A stretch of DNA of 52,928 nucleotides from Candidatus Spechtbacterales bacterium (lineage in GTDB: Bacteria; Patescibacteriota; Minisyncoccia; Spechtbacterales; 2-12-FULL-38-22). Position 1 is the first letter of the stretch, and every line of letters starts with the position of its first letter. Location of the stretch: NCBI GenBank assembly GCA_040879145.1, contig JBBDKX010000001.1, positions 1 through 52,928 on the forward strand, in the 5' to 3' direction. A model generated the notes under the pieces. The model searched no databases, was not told the DNA's origin, and saw only the letters and a program-made list of their open reading frames with translations. A program made the translations under genes and the position numbers. This document shows, piece after piece, positions 25,306 to 32,290 of this stretch.

Positions 25306-25611
25306 ATGATAAACGAAGAATTGATAAAATATGTAAAGCATATGCGCGGGCAGGGTCTTTCTGATGATGATATAAAAAAAGTTTTGTTGGGACAGGACTG
25401 GCCTGAGCGTGAAATACTTAGCGTGCTTTGGTACGATTTAAACGCACCCGACGATATAAAAAAAGAAGCGAGTAAGAAGTACAGAAAATCCACAAGAGTA
25501 TTACCTCTGGTAATTCTTCTTGCGATATTTTGGTTTGCAGCTCTTTTATATGTACGAGCGTGGAATCCCTCTTGGAATCCGTTTCCCGAGCCCCCCCATA
25601 GTACTTATTGA
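25306..25611 (+). CDS. Hypothetical membrane protein with N-terminal helical motif
   Basis: The N-terminal ~45 residues (EELIKYVKHMRGQGLSDDDI, KKVLLGQDWPEREI) match a short helical motif found at the ends of many Patescibacteria membrane proteins. One membrane helix (about 65-83) follows, with a short Pro-rich tail. 101 residues. Function not known. Confidence 0.72.
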   Translation: MINEELIKYVKHMRGQGLSDDDIKKVLLGQDWPEREILSVLWYDLNAPDDIKKEASKKYRKSTRVLPLVILLAIFWFAALLYVRAWNPSWNPFPEPPHSTY

Positions 25612-25690
25612 TAGATTCCCCTTTTTAAAATAACAAAAGCAACAAAATACTCTGCGAATATGCAGGGTGTTTTATTATGCGCTTGCCTGC

Positions 25691-25722
25691 TATAATAAAA
25701 TAAGCGTATATACGCTTATTTT
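25691..25722 (+). promoter_or_regulatory. Promoter and palindrome of the mgtE-like gene
   Basis: TGCTATAAT (TATAAT 25691-25696) is followed at once by a perfect 26-bp palindrome (25697-25722; core AAGCGTATATACGCTT) whose last base abuts the ATG. It would cover the transcription start and the initiation region, as an operator in DNA or a hairpin in RNA. Confidence 0.65.
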
Positions 25723-26739
25723 ATGGATAAAATAAAACTAAAATCCAAGACGAGAAAGGAAAAACACCTCCCCCCCGATGCGGCAGGACACATTATGGAA
25801 ATAAAAATTCCCGCGGTTTTACCTGATGCAACAATGGGTGACGTTAGAAATCTTTTATCCGGAAACAAATTTGATACGGTTAATTATATATATGTAATTA
25901 ACAAGAAGAGGTATTTGATAGGAGTTTTTCCGGTAAAGGAGGTTTTTTTAAAAAGCGTTGATACTGTTGTGTCTAAGGTAATGAACTCGGACCCTGTATC
26001 GGTAAGTATTTATGCTAACAGCGAACACGTCGCACTAACAGCACTTAAACACAACATAAAAGCCATACCGGTCGTGGATGTAGAAGATAGGCTTTTGGGG
26101 GTTGTAGCATCTGATACTATTTTACAGATATTAAATGACGAGAACATAGAAGATCTTTTGCATTCCGCGGGTATATCTCCTCCTGACCTGAGTATTTTTG
26201 ATTCAAAAGGAGCATCTGTTAAAATGCATGTTAAAAAAAGGCTGCCCTGGCTGGTCGTTGGTTTATTTGGCGGAATAGTTGCAGCTTTGATAATAAGTTT
26301 TTTTGAAGAGGCAATAAGGGCAGAATTAGCGCTGGTCGCATTTATTCCCGCTATAGTTTATATAGCGGACGCGGCAGGAAACCAAACTCAGGTGCTTTTT
26401 ATACGCACCATAGCTCTTGAGCGCAATTTGGATTTTAAGCGTTATGCCCTAAAAGAACTTAAAGTTGTATCTATCTTAGCTGTCTTTCTTGGTTTTGGCT
26501 TTGCCCTGGCAGGGTTCCTTTGGGCATTTTCTTCTCAGGTTGCAATTATCGTGGGAACCTCCGTGTTTATGACGGTAATTGTGGCGATGGTGGTAGCTTT
26601 AGCTCTGCCCCTTGCTTTGCAAAAGAGAAATTTTGACCCCGCAATAGCCAGTGGTCCTTTTGCTACAGTGTTGCGGGATATTACAAACCTTTTAATTTAC
26701 TTCAGTATAGCGCGCATAGTTTTTGCTCTGTACGCATAG
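25723..26739 (+). CDS. MgtE-type Mg2+ transporter, short form
   Basis: Two CBS motifs (about 10-145; KVMNSDPVSVSIYA, AIPVVDVEDRLLGVVASDT) precede five membrane helices. KRLPWLVVGLFGGIVAALII, VAFIPAIVYIADAAGNQTQ and FDPAIASGPFATVLRDITN are the MgtE pore signatures. The N-terminal superhelical domain of classic MgtE is missing (338 residues against ~450). The CBS pair is retained, so Mg2+ sensing may still occur. Confidence 0.9.
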   Translation: MDKIKLKSKTRKEKHLPPDAAGHIMEIKIPAVLPDATMGDVRNLLSGNKFDTVNYIYVINKKRYLIGVFPVKEVFLKSVDTVVSKVMNSDPVSVSIYANSEHVALTALKHNIKAIPVVDVEDRLLGVVASDTILQILNDENIEDLLHSAGISPPDLSIFDSKGASVKMHVKKRLPWLVVGLFGGIVAALIISFFEEAIRAELALVAFIPAIVYIADAAGNQTQVLFIRTIALERNLDFKRYALKELKVVSILAVFLGFGFALAGFLWAFSSQVAIIVGTSVFMTVIVAMVVALALPLALQKRNFDPAIASGPFATVLRDITNLLIYFSIARIVFALYA

Positions 26740-26758
26740 CTCGGCTAACTCCTAATCT

Positions 26759-27220
26759 ATGATAAAACACATACGCGGAGATATATCAAAAATAGATGCT
26801 GATATAATAGTAAACTCAGCAGATACAAAACTTAACCACTCTAACGGCGGAATTTCTAAGGTAATTGCCGAAGCGGCGGGGTATTTGCTTGTTGCAGAGA
26901 GCAAGGCACTTAAACAGATACCTTTAGGTGAAATCGGCATGACGCGCGCCGGAAATCTTAAAGCAAAAAATGTATATCATATTCCTACAATAGATGTGGA
27001 AGAGGGGACAACTATTTCCTACGAAGACCTGGAGGCAGTGTGGAGGCGCGCTCTAACATGGTGCAAGGCAAACCAGTTTGACAGCATCGCCACTCCGCTT
27101 CTTGGCTCAGATTGTGGCTTAGACCCCGCTAAAGTAAAAGAAGTTCTTGTGAAAGTCGGGTCCGAATATCAGTTCGGTAATCTGGAAATTATAATTGTAG
27201 AACACGAAGGGGTTGAATAA
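26759..27220 (+). CDS. Macro-domain (ADP-ribose-binding) protein
   Basis: HIRGDISKIDADIIVNSADTKL, SNGGISKVIAEAAG, PLGEIGMTRAGNLKAKNVYH and ATPLLGSDCGLD follow the macrodomain pattern: ADP-ribose binding and possibly hydrolysis of ADP-ribose adducts. The usual GGGVAGAI loop is GGISKVI. 153 residues. A NADAR gene, another ADP-ribose-linked family, lies 2.4 kb downstream. Confidence 0.87.
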   Translation: MIKHIRGDISKIDADIIVNSADTKLNHSNGGISKVIAEAAGYLLVAESKALKQIPLGEIGMTRAGNLKAKNVYHIPTIDVEEGTTISYEDLEAVWRRALTWCKANQFDSIATPLLGSDCGLDPAKVKEVLVKVGSEYQFGNLEIIIVEHEGVE

Positions 27221-27224
27221 TTTT

Positions 27225-27485
27225 ATGACAAAAGAATATTACGCGCAAATTAGCAGGTTAGATTTTAACCCCGAAACCATAATAAGCGGGTTAAGTTCTA
27301 TGGCGTTGTTTGTCGCGGGTCTTGTGTTTGCGGCATTTATTATATTGAGCGTAGTTTTAAACCATCACTGGAAAGAGCACGGTGTTACAAAAGAGCAGAT
27401 ACAGAGGTTGCGCAGGATATATTTTACAGGCGCGGGAGTATTGTTCGGTATAATGCTTATTAGCTTAATCTCGTTTATGTTCTAA
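27225..27485 (+). CDS. Small two-helix membrane protein, hypothetical
   Basis: 86 residues with hydrophobic helices at about 23-45 and 65-85 separated by a charged HHWKEHGVTKEQIQRLRR loop. The frame also opens at TTG 27213 inside the macro gene, but ATG 27225 is a cleaner start. It sits in a tight run: macro, this gene, PH-domain, Nudix. No family recognised. Confidence 0.7.
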   Translation: MTKEYYAQISRLDFNPETIISGLSSMALFVAGLVFAAFIILSVVLNHHWKEHGVTKEQIQRLRRIYFTGAGVLFGIMLISLISFMF

Positions 27486-27496
27486 CACCTAAACTT

Positions 27497-28012
27497 ATGA
27501 TTGATTTACTTGAGGGCGAAAAAATAGTTTTACAAAAAAGGAGGCACTGGTACGCGCTTGCAACCGAAAGTTCCGGTTTATTCCTTATGGCTTTAGTACC
27601 TGTTCTTTTGATACTCCTGGGAATGTCTTCACCCGCTGTGCGCGAGATAATGACAGCAAATTGGAACTTGATACTGTTTATGGCATCCGTATGGCTGCTT
27701 ATGGTCTGGATGATATTTTTTGTAGTTTGGACCAACTACTATCTGGATGTTTTAGTAGTTACAAATTACCGCCTTATAGATATAGAACAAAAAGGACTTT
27801 TTGCCCGTGATATGGCAGAGGTGCACCTAAGCCGGATACAGGATGTAAAAGTGGAGGTGGTAGGACTTCTTGCTTCTTTAATGGACTTTGGCGACATTCA
27901 TGTGCAAACCGCGGGAGCAGAACGTGAGGTAGTGATAACCCGGATAGAACACCCCCATAAGGTTCGCGATATGATATCTCAGTATCACATGGAAGTGTTA
28001 AATAAAAGATAA
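27497..28012 (+). CDS. Bacterial PH-domain membrane protein
   Basis: Two membrane helices (about 27-50 and 56-80) precede a bacterial PH-like domain. TNYYLDVLVVTNYRLIDIEQ, GLFARDMAEVHLSRIQDV and FGDIHVQTAG are typical of YdbS/DUF304 proteins. 171 residues. The stop and the next start share one base (TAATG), so the Nudix gene is translationally coupled. Confidence 0.86.
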   Translation: MIDLLEGEKIVLQKRRHWYALATESSGLFLMALVPVLLILLGMSSPAVREIMTANWNLILFMASVWLLMVWMIFFVVWTNYYLDVLVVTNYRLIDIEQKGLFARDMAEVHLSRIQDVKVEVVGLLASLMDFGDIHVQTAGAEREVVITRIEHPHKVRDMISQYHMEVLNKR

Positions 28013-28461
28013 TGTTTTTTGATAAATCTTTCGGTATAATTCCTTTTACAAAAGAAGGCGATGAATATCGCTTTCTTTTGGTACATCAAAATACCGGACA
28101 TTGGTCGTTTCCAAAAGGCCACCCGCAAGTGGGTGAAACAGAAATAGAAACCGCAAAGCGCGAGTTTAGAGAAGAAACAGGATTAAATAATGTGGAGTTA
28201 ATAGACGGCATTCAGTTTAAAGTGCGCTATTTTAACAAAAAGATGCGCTATTTTAATAAAAAGAAGAGGGGGTGGGTTTTTAAAACAGTTAAGCTCTTCC
28301 CCGGTTTTTTAAAGCATCCTCAAGAGCCCAAATTAGAGGTCGACGAGGTGCAGGATTATAGGTGGGCGGACTTCAATGAGGCAATAAATCTTTTAACTTA
28401 CCCAAACTCTAAAAAGATACTTAAAAAAACACAGAAATATCTTGAGAACAATTTTAACTAA
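28012..28461 (+). CDS. Nudix hydrolase
   Basis: The Nudix box GHPQVGETEIETAKREFREE plus TGL is complete, preceded by HWSFPKG as in Ap4A-type hydrolases. 149 residues. An in-frame 21-bp tandem duplication (28223-28243 and 28244-28264) repeats MRYFNKK in the middle. The substrate is probably a dinucleoside polyphosphate or a similar nucleotide, by family. Confidence 0.92.
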   Translation: MFFDKSFGIIPFTKEGDEYRFLLVHQNTGHWSFPKGHPQVGETEIETAKREFREETGLNNVELIDGIQFKVRYFNKKMRYFNKKKRGWVFKTVKLFPGFLKHPQEPKLEVDEVQDYRWADFNEAINLLTYPNSKKILKKTQKYLENNFN

Positions 28462-28486
28462 AAACCCCGCCTCAGGCGGGGTTTTT
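28460..28486 (+). terminator. Nudix gene terminator
   Basis: AAAAACCCCGCC-TCA-GGCGGGGTTTTT, overlapping the stop codon. It is symmetric enough to serve the opposite strand as well. Confidence 0.9.
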
Positions 28487-28490
28487 AGTT

Positions 28491-28625
28491 TTACAAATGT
28501 TCTTTAAAAAAGTTTATGCTTCTTTGCCAAGCGGTTCCCGTGTTGGCGCTTATGTCGTGGTCGTCGCCGGGGTATTCGTGGTATACAACATCTTTTGCTG
28601 TATTATCATTGGTTACCTTTTTTGG
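28491..28625 (-). pseudogene. C-terminal remnant of an alpha/beta-hydrolase (prolyl oligopeptidase/DLH-like)
   Basis: The minus frame reads PKKVTNDNTAKDVVYHEYPG, then DDHDISANTGTAWQRSINFF and KEHL before the TAA at 28493-28491. The YPGDDHDI(S) histidine motif and the QRSINFFKEHL end are those of the last ~45 residues of such peptidases. Upstream an in-frame stop and a hairpin cut it off. The nucleophile and core are gone. Confidence 0.7.
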
Positions 28626-28644
28626 TTATACCCTTACTCTAACC

Positions 28645-28700
28645 AAAAACCGCCTTATGGGCGGTTTGCCCCGTACCCCAAAAGGGGCTTTTAAGTTTGA
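28645..28700 (+). terminator. Two stacked hairpins
   Basis: AAACCGCC-TTAT-GGGCGGTTT and GCCCC..AAAAGGGGC-TTTT in tandem upstream of the gene at 28759. They separate it from the hydrolase remnant. Confidence 0.65.
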
Positions 28701-28758
28701 CAAAATAGTAGTTTTATGTTATTTTTACACCAGTTCCAACCATAGAGAGGAGATAAGG

Positions 28759-29331
28759 ATGAATGAGCCAATAAGTATTATCAAAAGAAGGCTGTTTGGC
28801 AAAATTTCTCATAAAGAATTTGTTGAACTTGCAAGCGATTTTGTCAACATCACAGGTAGCAGATGGGAATCAGGCACAGAACTTGAAATAGTTCTGTATA
28901 ACAAAGTTCCTTCTTTTACGACAAAAATTCTTTCGCCCGAAGACGAAAAGGATTATGAGGAAAATTTGGAGAGCGCCGTTATGTTGCGCCTTGATTCTTT
29001 TGAGCAACTGACGCCAGAGCTTTTCAAAAAGGCAGCGTATGTAGATTTGAGTGCCAGGCCAAAGGATGAGCAGAATACTTCGGATGACGGAGTAGCATAT
29101 GTGTCTGCAAAAGGCCTTCTGCCTGGATTGCTTCGCTTCCAGACTATTTCTACAACGGCTGTTGAAGCCGTAGAAAGTGTAAAAGCAAAAAGAGGTGTTA
29201 AGTACAAGATTGGTAGCGGTTTTGAGAGGAATTACATAATGTATTGGGTCTTTGACCCCAACTCTCTAATCGCACTAAACGTTGCTTTGTTAAACGACAA
29301 AACAACAGACGTTGTTTTAACAGGCGTTTAA
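28759..29331 (+). CDS. Hypothetical protein
   Basis: 190 residues, soluble, no family recognised. AGAGGAGATAAGG directly before the ATG is a strong Shine-Dalgarno and fixes the start; the longer open frame from 28516 crosses hairpins and is rejected. The composition is balanced (ISIIKRRLFGKISHKEFVEL at the N-terminus). A central segment VSAKGLLPGLLRFQTIS is the most hydrophobic part. A terminator follows. Confidence 0.75.
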   Translation: MNEPISIIKRRLFGKISHKEFVELASDFVNITGSRWESGTELEIVLYNKVPSFTTKILSPEDEKDYEENLESAVMLRLDSFEQLTPELFKKAAYVDLSARPKDEQNTSDDGVAYVSAKGLLPGLLRFQTISTTAVEAVESVKAKRGVKYKIGSGFERNYIMYWVFDPNSLIALNVALLNDKTTDVVLTGV

Positions 29332-29343
29332 CAAAGTTCTTTT

Positions 29344-29371
29344 AAAAACCGCCCCAAAAAGGCGGTTTTTT
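29344..29371 (+). terminator. Terminator
   Basis: AAAACCGCC / GGCGGTTTTTT stem, 13 nt after the stop. Confidence 0.88.
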
Positions 29372-29449
29372 GTTATGTAAACTAATGACCCAGGTGCGTG
29401 GAGCCATCACCCTCTATCCCCCTCTCACACAAACACATAAACACACAAA

Positions 29450-29485
29450 AAACATTCCAACATTCTTGAGAATGTTGGAATGTTT
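29450..29485. terminator. 16-bp palindrome before the NADAR gene
   Basis: AACATTCCAACATTCT (29451-29466) pairs perfectly with 29469-29484, loop TG. It lies in the 230-nt gap before NADAR. Poly-A and T flanks suggest a bidirectional terminator. Confidence 0.65.
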
Positions 29486-29560
29486 GTAAGAGACGACAAT
29501 ATCGGAACTTGACGATTTTTGTTATAATATTAGCATTAGTGGGGAGTATAAAAAATAATT

Positions 29561-30019
29561 ATGCACGGATTAGACAACGAAAAACAAATACTTTTTTACG
29601 AGCAAGAATTTTATGTATTCTCAAATTTTTCTTCGTTTAAGCTAAGCTGGAAAGGTTATGACTGGATGACATCTGAGCATGCTTATCATTCAGAAAAATT
29701 TGATGACCCCGAGCTCGTGGAAGGATTAAAGAGTGCTCGTTCTGCTCATGATTCAATGAAGTTGGCATACGCAAACAGAGATAAATATAGAAAAGATTGG
29801 GATGATATAAAATTAGGTGTTATGAAAGAAATACTGCATGCTAAAGTTGAACAGCATCCGTATGTAAAAAAGAAACTGCTTGAATCCGGCGACAGAGAAC
29901 TTATTGAAAATTCATGGCGAGACGATTACTGGGGCTGGGGACCAAACAGAGGCGGCGCCAACCATCTTGGTAAGTTGTGGATGGAAGTACGCGAGGAGGT
30001 GCGCGCAGGTGGAAAATAG
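29561..30019 (+). CDS. NADAR family protein (YbiA-like)
   Basis: FSNFSSFKLSWKGYDWMTSE, HAYHSEKF, YRKDWDDIKLGVMKEIL and WGWGPNRGGANHLGKLWM are the NADAR fold signatures. NADAR proteins cleave N-glycosidic bonds of ADP-ribose derivatives or riboflavin intermediates; some remove ADP-ribose from DNA. 152 residues. A TATAAT (29523-29528) and a GGGGAG Shine-Dalgarno precede it. It stands next to the shuffled island, where a damage-repair or anti-phage role would fit, but that is inference. Confidence 0.9.
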   Translation: MHGLDNEKQILFYEQEFYVFSNFSSFKLSWKGYDWMTSEHAYHSEKFDDPELVEGLKSARSAHDSMKLAYANRDKYRKDWDDIKLGVMKEILHAKVEQHPYVKKKLLESGDRELIENSWRDDYWGWGPNRGGANHLGKLWMEVREEVRAGGK

Positions 30020-30040
30020 TAAAAGTGAGAATTTGAGTCA

Positions 30041-30063
30041 CTGGCGAGGTCGGACCTCGCCAG
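30041..30063. repeat. REP-like palindrome, copy 2
   Basis: CTGGCGAGGTC-G-GACCTCGCCAG, identical in core to 1078-1110. It lies between NADAR and a terminator-promoter module. Confidence 0.85.
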
Positions 30064-30095
30064 ACTTAGACCCACAAAAAATATGTTTAACAAAA

Positions 30096-30124
30096 CCGCC
30101 TCTCGGGCGGTTTTGTGTTAGAAT
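30096..30124 (+). promoter_or_regulatory. Terminator-promoter module, copy 1
   Basis: AAAACCGCC-TCTC-GGGCGGTTTT terminates upstream transcription and runs directly into TGTTAGAAT (TAGAAT 30119-30124). GGGGGT then leads to the ATG at 30131, 6 nt after the -10, so the new transcript would be leaderless. Confidence 0.7.
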
Positions 30125-30130
30125 GGGGGT

Positions 30131-30700
30131 ATGGAAAGATTTGAATACAGTAAAATAGAAAAAGAACGATTTGACGCTCTTGCTATCGAGATTTTGGATA
30201 TGGCGAAAAAGGATCAGGAGTTGCGTCTTTCAGGAAATGAAAAAGATAACGAAGATGCTGAGTGGCGCCAGGAATACAGAAATCTGGATATGGCCAATAC
30301 AAAGCGCTTAAAAGAAATTATAGGAGAGATTGGCTGGCCGGTAATTTCTAAAGTGGGTGAGGAGGCATCACACGCGGCATGGCTTTTGGTGCAGCATGCA
30401 AGGGATGAAAATTTAAATATAGATATAGAGTTCCAGAAGCAGGCACTGGAATTGATGAAAGAGGTACAGGAGGGCGATGTAAATAAAGCAAATATTGCGT
30501 ATTTGGAAGACAGGATATTAATTAGCCAGGACAAGCCTCAGCTTTACGGCACTCAGCATGAGCTAAAAGACGGCGAGTGGACTCCCATGCAAACCGCTGA
30601 CATAGAGAAAGTAAACGAGCGCAGAAAAGAAATGGGCATGCCCCCAGTGGAGGAAGCTACAGAAAAATTGAACGAAAGCGCAAAGAGTAGCCTGAAATAA
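30131..30700 (+). CDS. DUF6624 protein, copy A
   Basis: 189-residue soluble protein. RLKEIIGEIGWPVISKVGEE, ASHAAWLLVQHARDE, QKQALELMKE, IAYLEDRILI and KPQLYGTQ match DUF6624, a family of unknown function often seen in accessory regions. It is ~94% identical to the copy at 35639-36208, and both follow the same terminator-promoter module. The -10 lies 6 nt before the ATG. Confidence 0.8.
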   Translation: MERFEYSKIEKERFDALAIEILDMAKKDQELRLSGNEKDNEDAEWRQEYRNLDMANTKRLKEIIGEIGWPVISKVGEEASHAAWLLVQHARDENLNIDIEFQKQALELMKEVQEGDVNKANIAYLEDRILISQDKPQLYGTQHELKDGEWTPMQTADIEKVNERRKEMGMPPVEEATEKLNESAKSSLK

Positions 30701-30710
30701 AACTTAAAAT

Positions 30711-30736
30711 AAATGGGAAAACCGGTTTTCCCATTT
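30711..30736. repeat. 26-bp cassette palindrome, copy 1
   Basis: Perfect palindrome with core GGGAAAACCGGTTTTCCC, flanked by TTAAAATA and AGCCAAA. Identical copies are at 32207, 33218 and 36219. It joins a DUF6624 gene to a zeta-kinase fragment here. Confidence 0.92.
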
Positions 30737-30794
30737 AGCCAAAGTACAAATTTTCGTTTGCTGCTCTTTATTTTTAACGGTAAGTTGTTAAAAT

Positions 30795-30938
30795 ATGAAA
30801 CCTATAATAATATCTGCCGATGAAATAAAGAAGACCTTGCCTAGATATAACCCCAAAAAGAGTGGTGATTTTCATACAAAATCCGCAAAAATTGCAGACA
30901 TTAGATATGAAGAGGCGCTAAAAGAAAAAATAAACTAA
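30795..30938 (+). pseudogene. Truncated zeta-toxin-like gene (5' copy)
   Basis: The first 44 codons (MKPIIISADEIKKTLPRYNP...) are identical to the complete gene at 32291, then the sequence diverges to KIN-stop. The P-loop is absent. The 224-bp block 30705-30928 is identical to 32201-32424, including the palindrome and the upstream region. Confidence 0.85.
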
Positions 30939-30951
30939 TTTAACATAAAAC

Positions 30952-31050
30952 ATGAACTACATTTACATCTCAATAATAATACTCCTCGCGGTTGTTTTGC
31001 TTGTTCCAAAAAGCAGGGAAAAGGTGGTTGGGATATACTTAAACAAATGA
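30952..31050 (+). pseudogene. Truncated copy of the membrane-anchored HTH gene
   Basis: MNYIYISIIILLAVVLLVPK is shared with the gene at 31906 (73 identical bases, 30952-31024). The HTH domain is replaced by VVGIYLNK and a stop, leaving a 32-residue single-helix peptide. Its TGA overlaps the ATG of the methyltransferase (ATGA), so it could still serve as a coupled leader peptide. Confidence 0.65.
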
Positions 31051-31865
31051 ACATGCAAACATCTATATCAGACACCGGAGTATATCTGGAACGCATGAGT
31101 AAACCCCTGCAGGAAAAGCTTCGCGTAGCCCACTACATACCCAACAGTGCTCAGGCTGTTTTAGATGTCGGCTGTGCGGACGGTACAGTGACCATTGCCT
31201 TGGCACAGATGTTTCCGAAGATTCAATTTTGTGGCATAGATCTGGAAGAGGATTTTATAAAAAAAGCCAAACAGAGGGCAAAGGAAGAGGGTTTTAAAAA
31301 TGTGGATTTTGAAAAGGTATATCTGCGCGATCTCTTGGCGCGCAGTCAACGTTTTGACTCTGTGGTGTTTATTTCTGTACTGCATGAATTCTACAGCTAT
31401 GGGGAGGGAGTATCATCTATTCTCAAAGCATTGGCAGACGCGCATGAACTTTTAAAACCTGAAGGCAGGATAATAATCCGGGATATGATATTGAATGAAT
31501 ATACAAAAAGTACAAAATTCCGGGTGGGCGATGTCGTCAAAAAGGTAAGGGATAAAAAAGACACAGCAGGGCGAATAGGAGATTTTGAAAAATACCACGG
31601 ACCTTTGGATAGTATTTATTCCCTGAACCATTTTCTTTTGAAATATTTTTACACAGAGAACTGGGAGCGAGAAGTTAAAGAGCATTACGTTCCGGTAACT
31701 TTTGAACAGTATGCACAGGCCTTTGATTTTTTGGGGATGGATTTACAGGTGCAGGATTCTTACCTGATACCTTTTTTAAAACAAAAGTGGCAGGATGACT
31801 TTGCTCTAACGGAAGAAGAGTTAAGCAGTTTTAGAAGCACCGGTTTTTTAGTGGCAAGAAAATAA
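31047..31865 (+). CDS. Class I SAM-dependent methyltransferase
   Basis: AVLDVGCADGTVTIALAQ is motif I, CGIDLEEDFIKKAKQRA the second strand, and FISVLHEFYSYGEGV, LKPEGRIIIRDM the later strands. The C-terminal ~110 residues are unusual and contain no recognised domain. 272 residues. The substrate is unknown. The start ATG overlaps the upstream short ORF stop. MNMQ offers ATG 31053 as an alternative. Confidence 0.85.
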   Translation: MNMQTSISDTGVYLERMSKPLQEKLRVAHYIPNSAQAVLDVGCADGTVTIALAQMFPKIQFCGIDLEEDFIKKAKQRAKEEGFKNVDFEKVYLRDLLARSQRFDSVVFISVLHEFYSYGEGVSSILKALADAHELLKPEGRIIIRDMILNEYTKSTKFRVGDVVKKVRDKKDTAGRIGDFEKYHGPLDSIYSLNHFLLKYFYTENWEREVKEHYVPVTFEQYAQAFDFLGMDLQVQDSYLIPFLKQKWQDDFALTEEELSSFRSTGFLVARK

Positions 31866-31890
31866 AAAACCGCCAATGGCGGTTTTTTTG
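31864..31890 (+). terminator. Terminator running into a promoter
   Basis: AAAAACCGCC-AATGG-CGGTTTTTTTG followed at once by TTATAATAAAACCAT and the next ATG (31906). Confidence 0.88.
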
Positions 31891-31905
31891 TTATAATAAA
31901 ACCAT

Positions 31906-32208
31906 ATGAACTACATTTACATCTCAATAATAATACTCCTCGCGGTTGTTTTGCTTGTTCCAAAAAGCAGGGAAAAGGCCATTGGCATATGTAAGGCGGC
32001 GCTCGGGCAAAGCAGGAAAAAGGAAGAGAGGAAAAATAAGATATTGGAACTGCTTTCTGAAAGGGGGGAGATGACTAATTCCGACATTCGTGAAGCAACA
32101 GGCATTTCGCGCAGATCTATTGTAAACTACATCAACGAACTTGAAAAAGAAGGGAAGGTGGAACAAGTTGGAGACGCCGGAAGAAGTGTAAAATACCGCG
32201 TAAAATAA
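31906..32208 (+). CDS. Membrane-anchored winged-HTH protein
   Basis: One N-terminal helix (about 3-20) tethers a DeoR/LexA-like winged HTH (about 38-100): KILELLSERGEMTNSDIREA, TGISRRSIVNYINELEKEGK. 100 residues. A DNA-binding domain on a membrane anchor is unusual and hints at signalling. TATAAT 31892-31897 is 8 nt before the ATG, so the mRNA is probably leaderless. The stop codon touches cassette palindrome 2 and the zeta-like gene follows. Confidence 0.82.
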   Translation: MNYIYISIIILLAVVLLVPKSREKAIGICKAALGQSRKKEERKNKILELLSERGEMTNSDIREATGISRRSIVNYINELEKEGKVEQVGDAGRSVKYRVK

Positions 32209-32232
32209 ATGGGAAAACCGGTTTTCCCATTT
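32207..32232. repeat. 26-bp cassette palindrome, copy 2
   Basis: Identical to copy 1. It starts inside the HTH stop codon and leads into the zeta-like gene. Confidence 0.92.
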
Positions 32233-32290
32233 AGCCAAAGTACAAATTTTCGTTTGCTGCTCTTTATTTTTAACGGTAAGTTGTTAAAAT

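Noticed and set aside
28497-28694. Plus-strand 65-aa membrane-like frame
   Set aside because: It is the antisense of the hydrolase remnant and runs through two hairpins.
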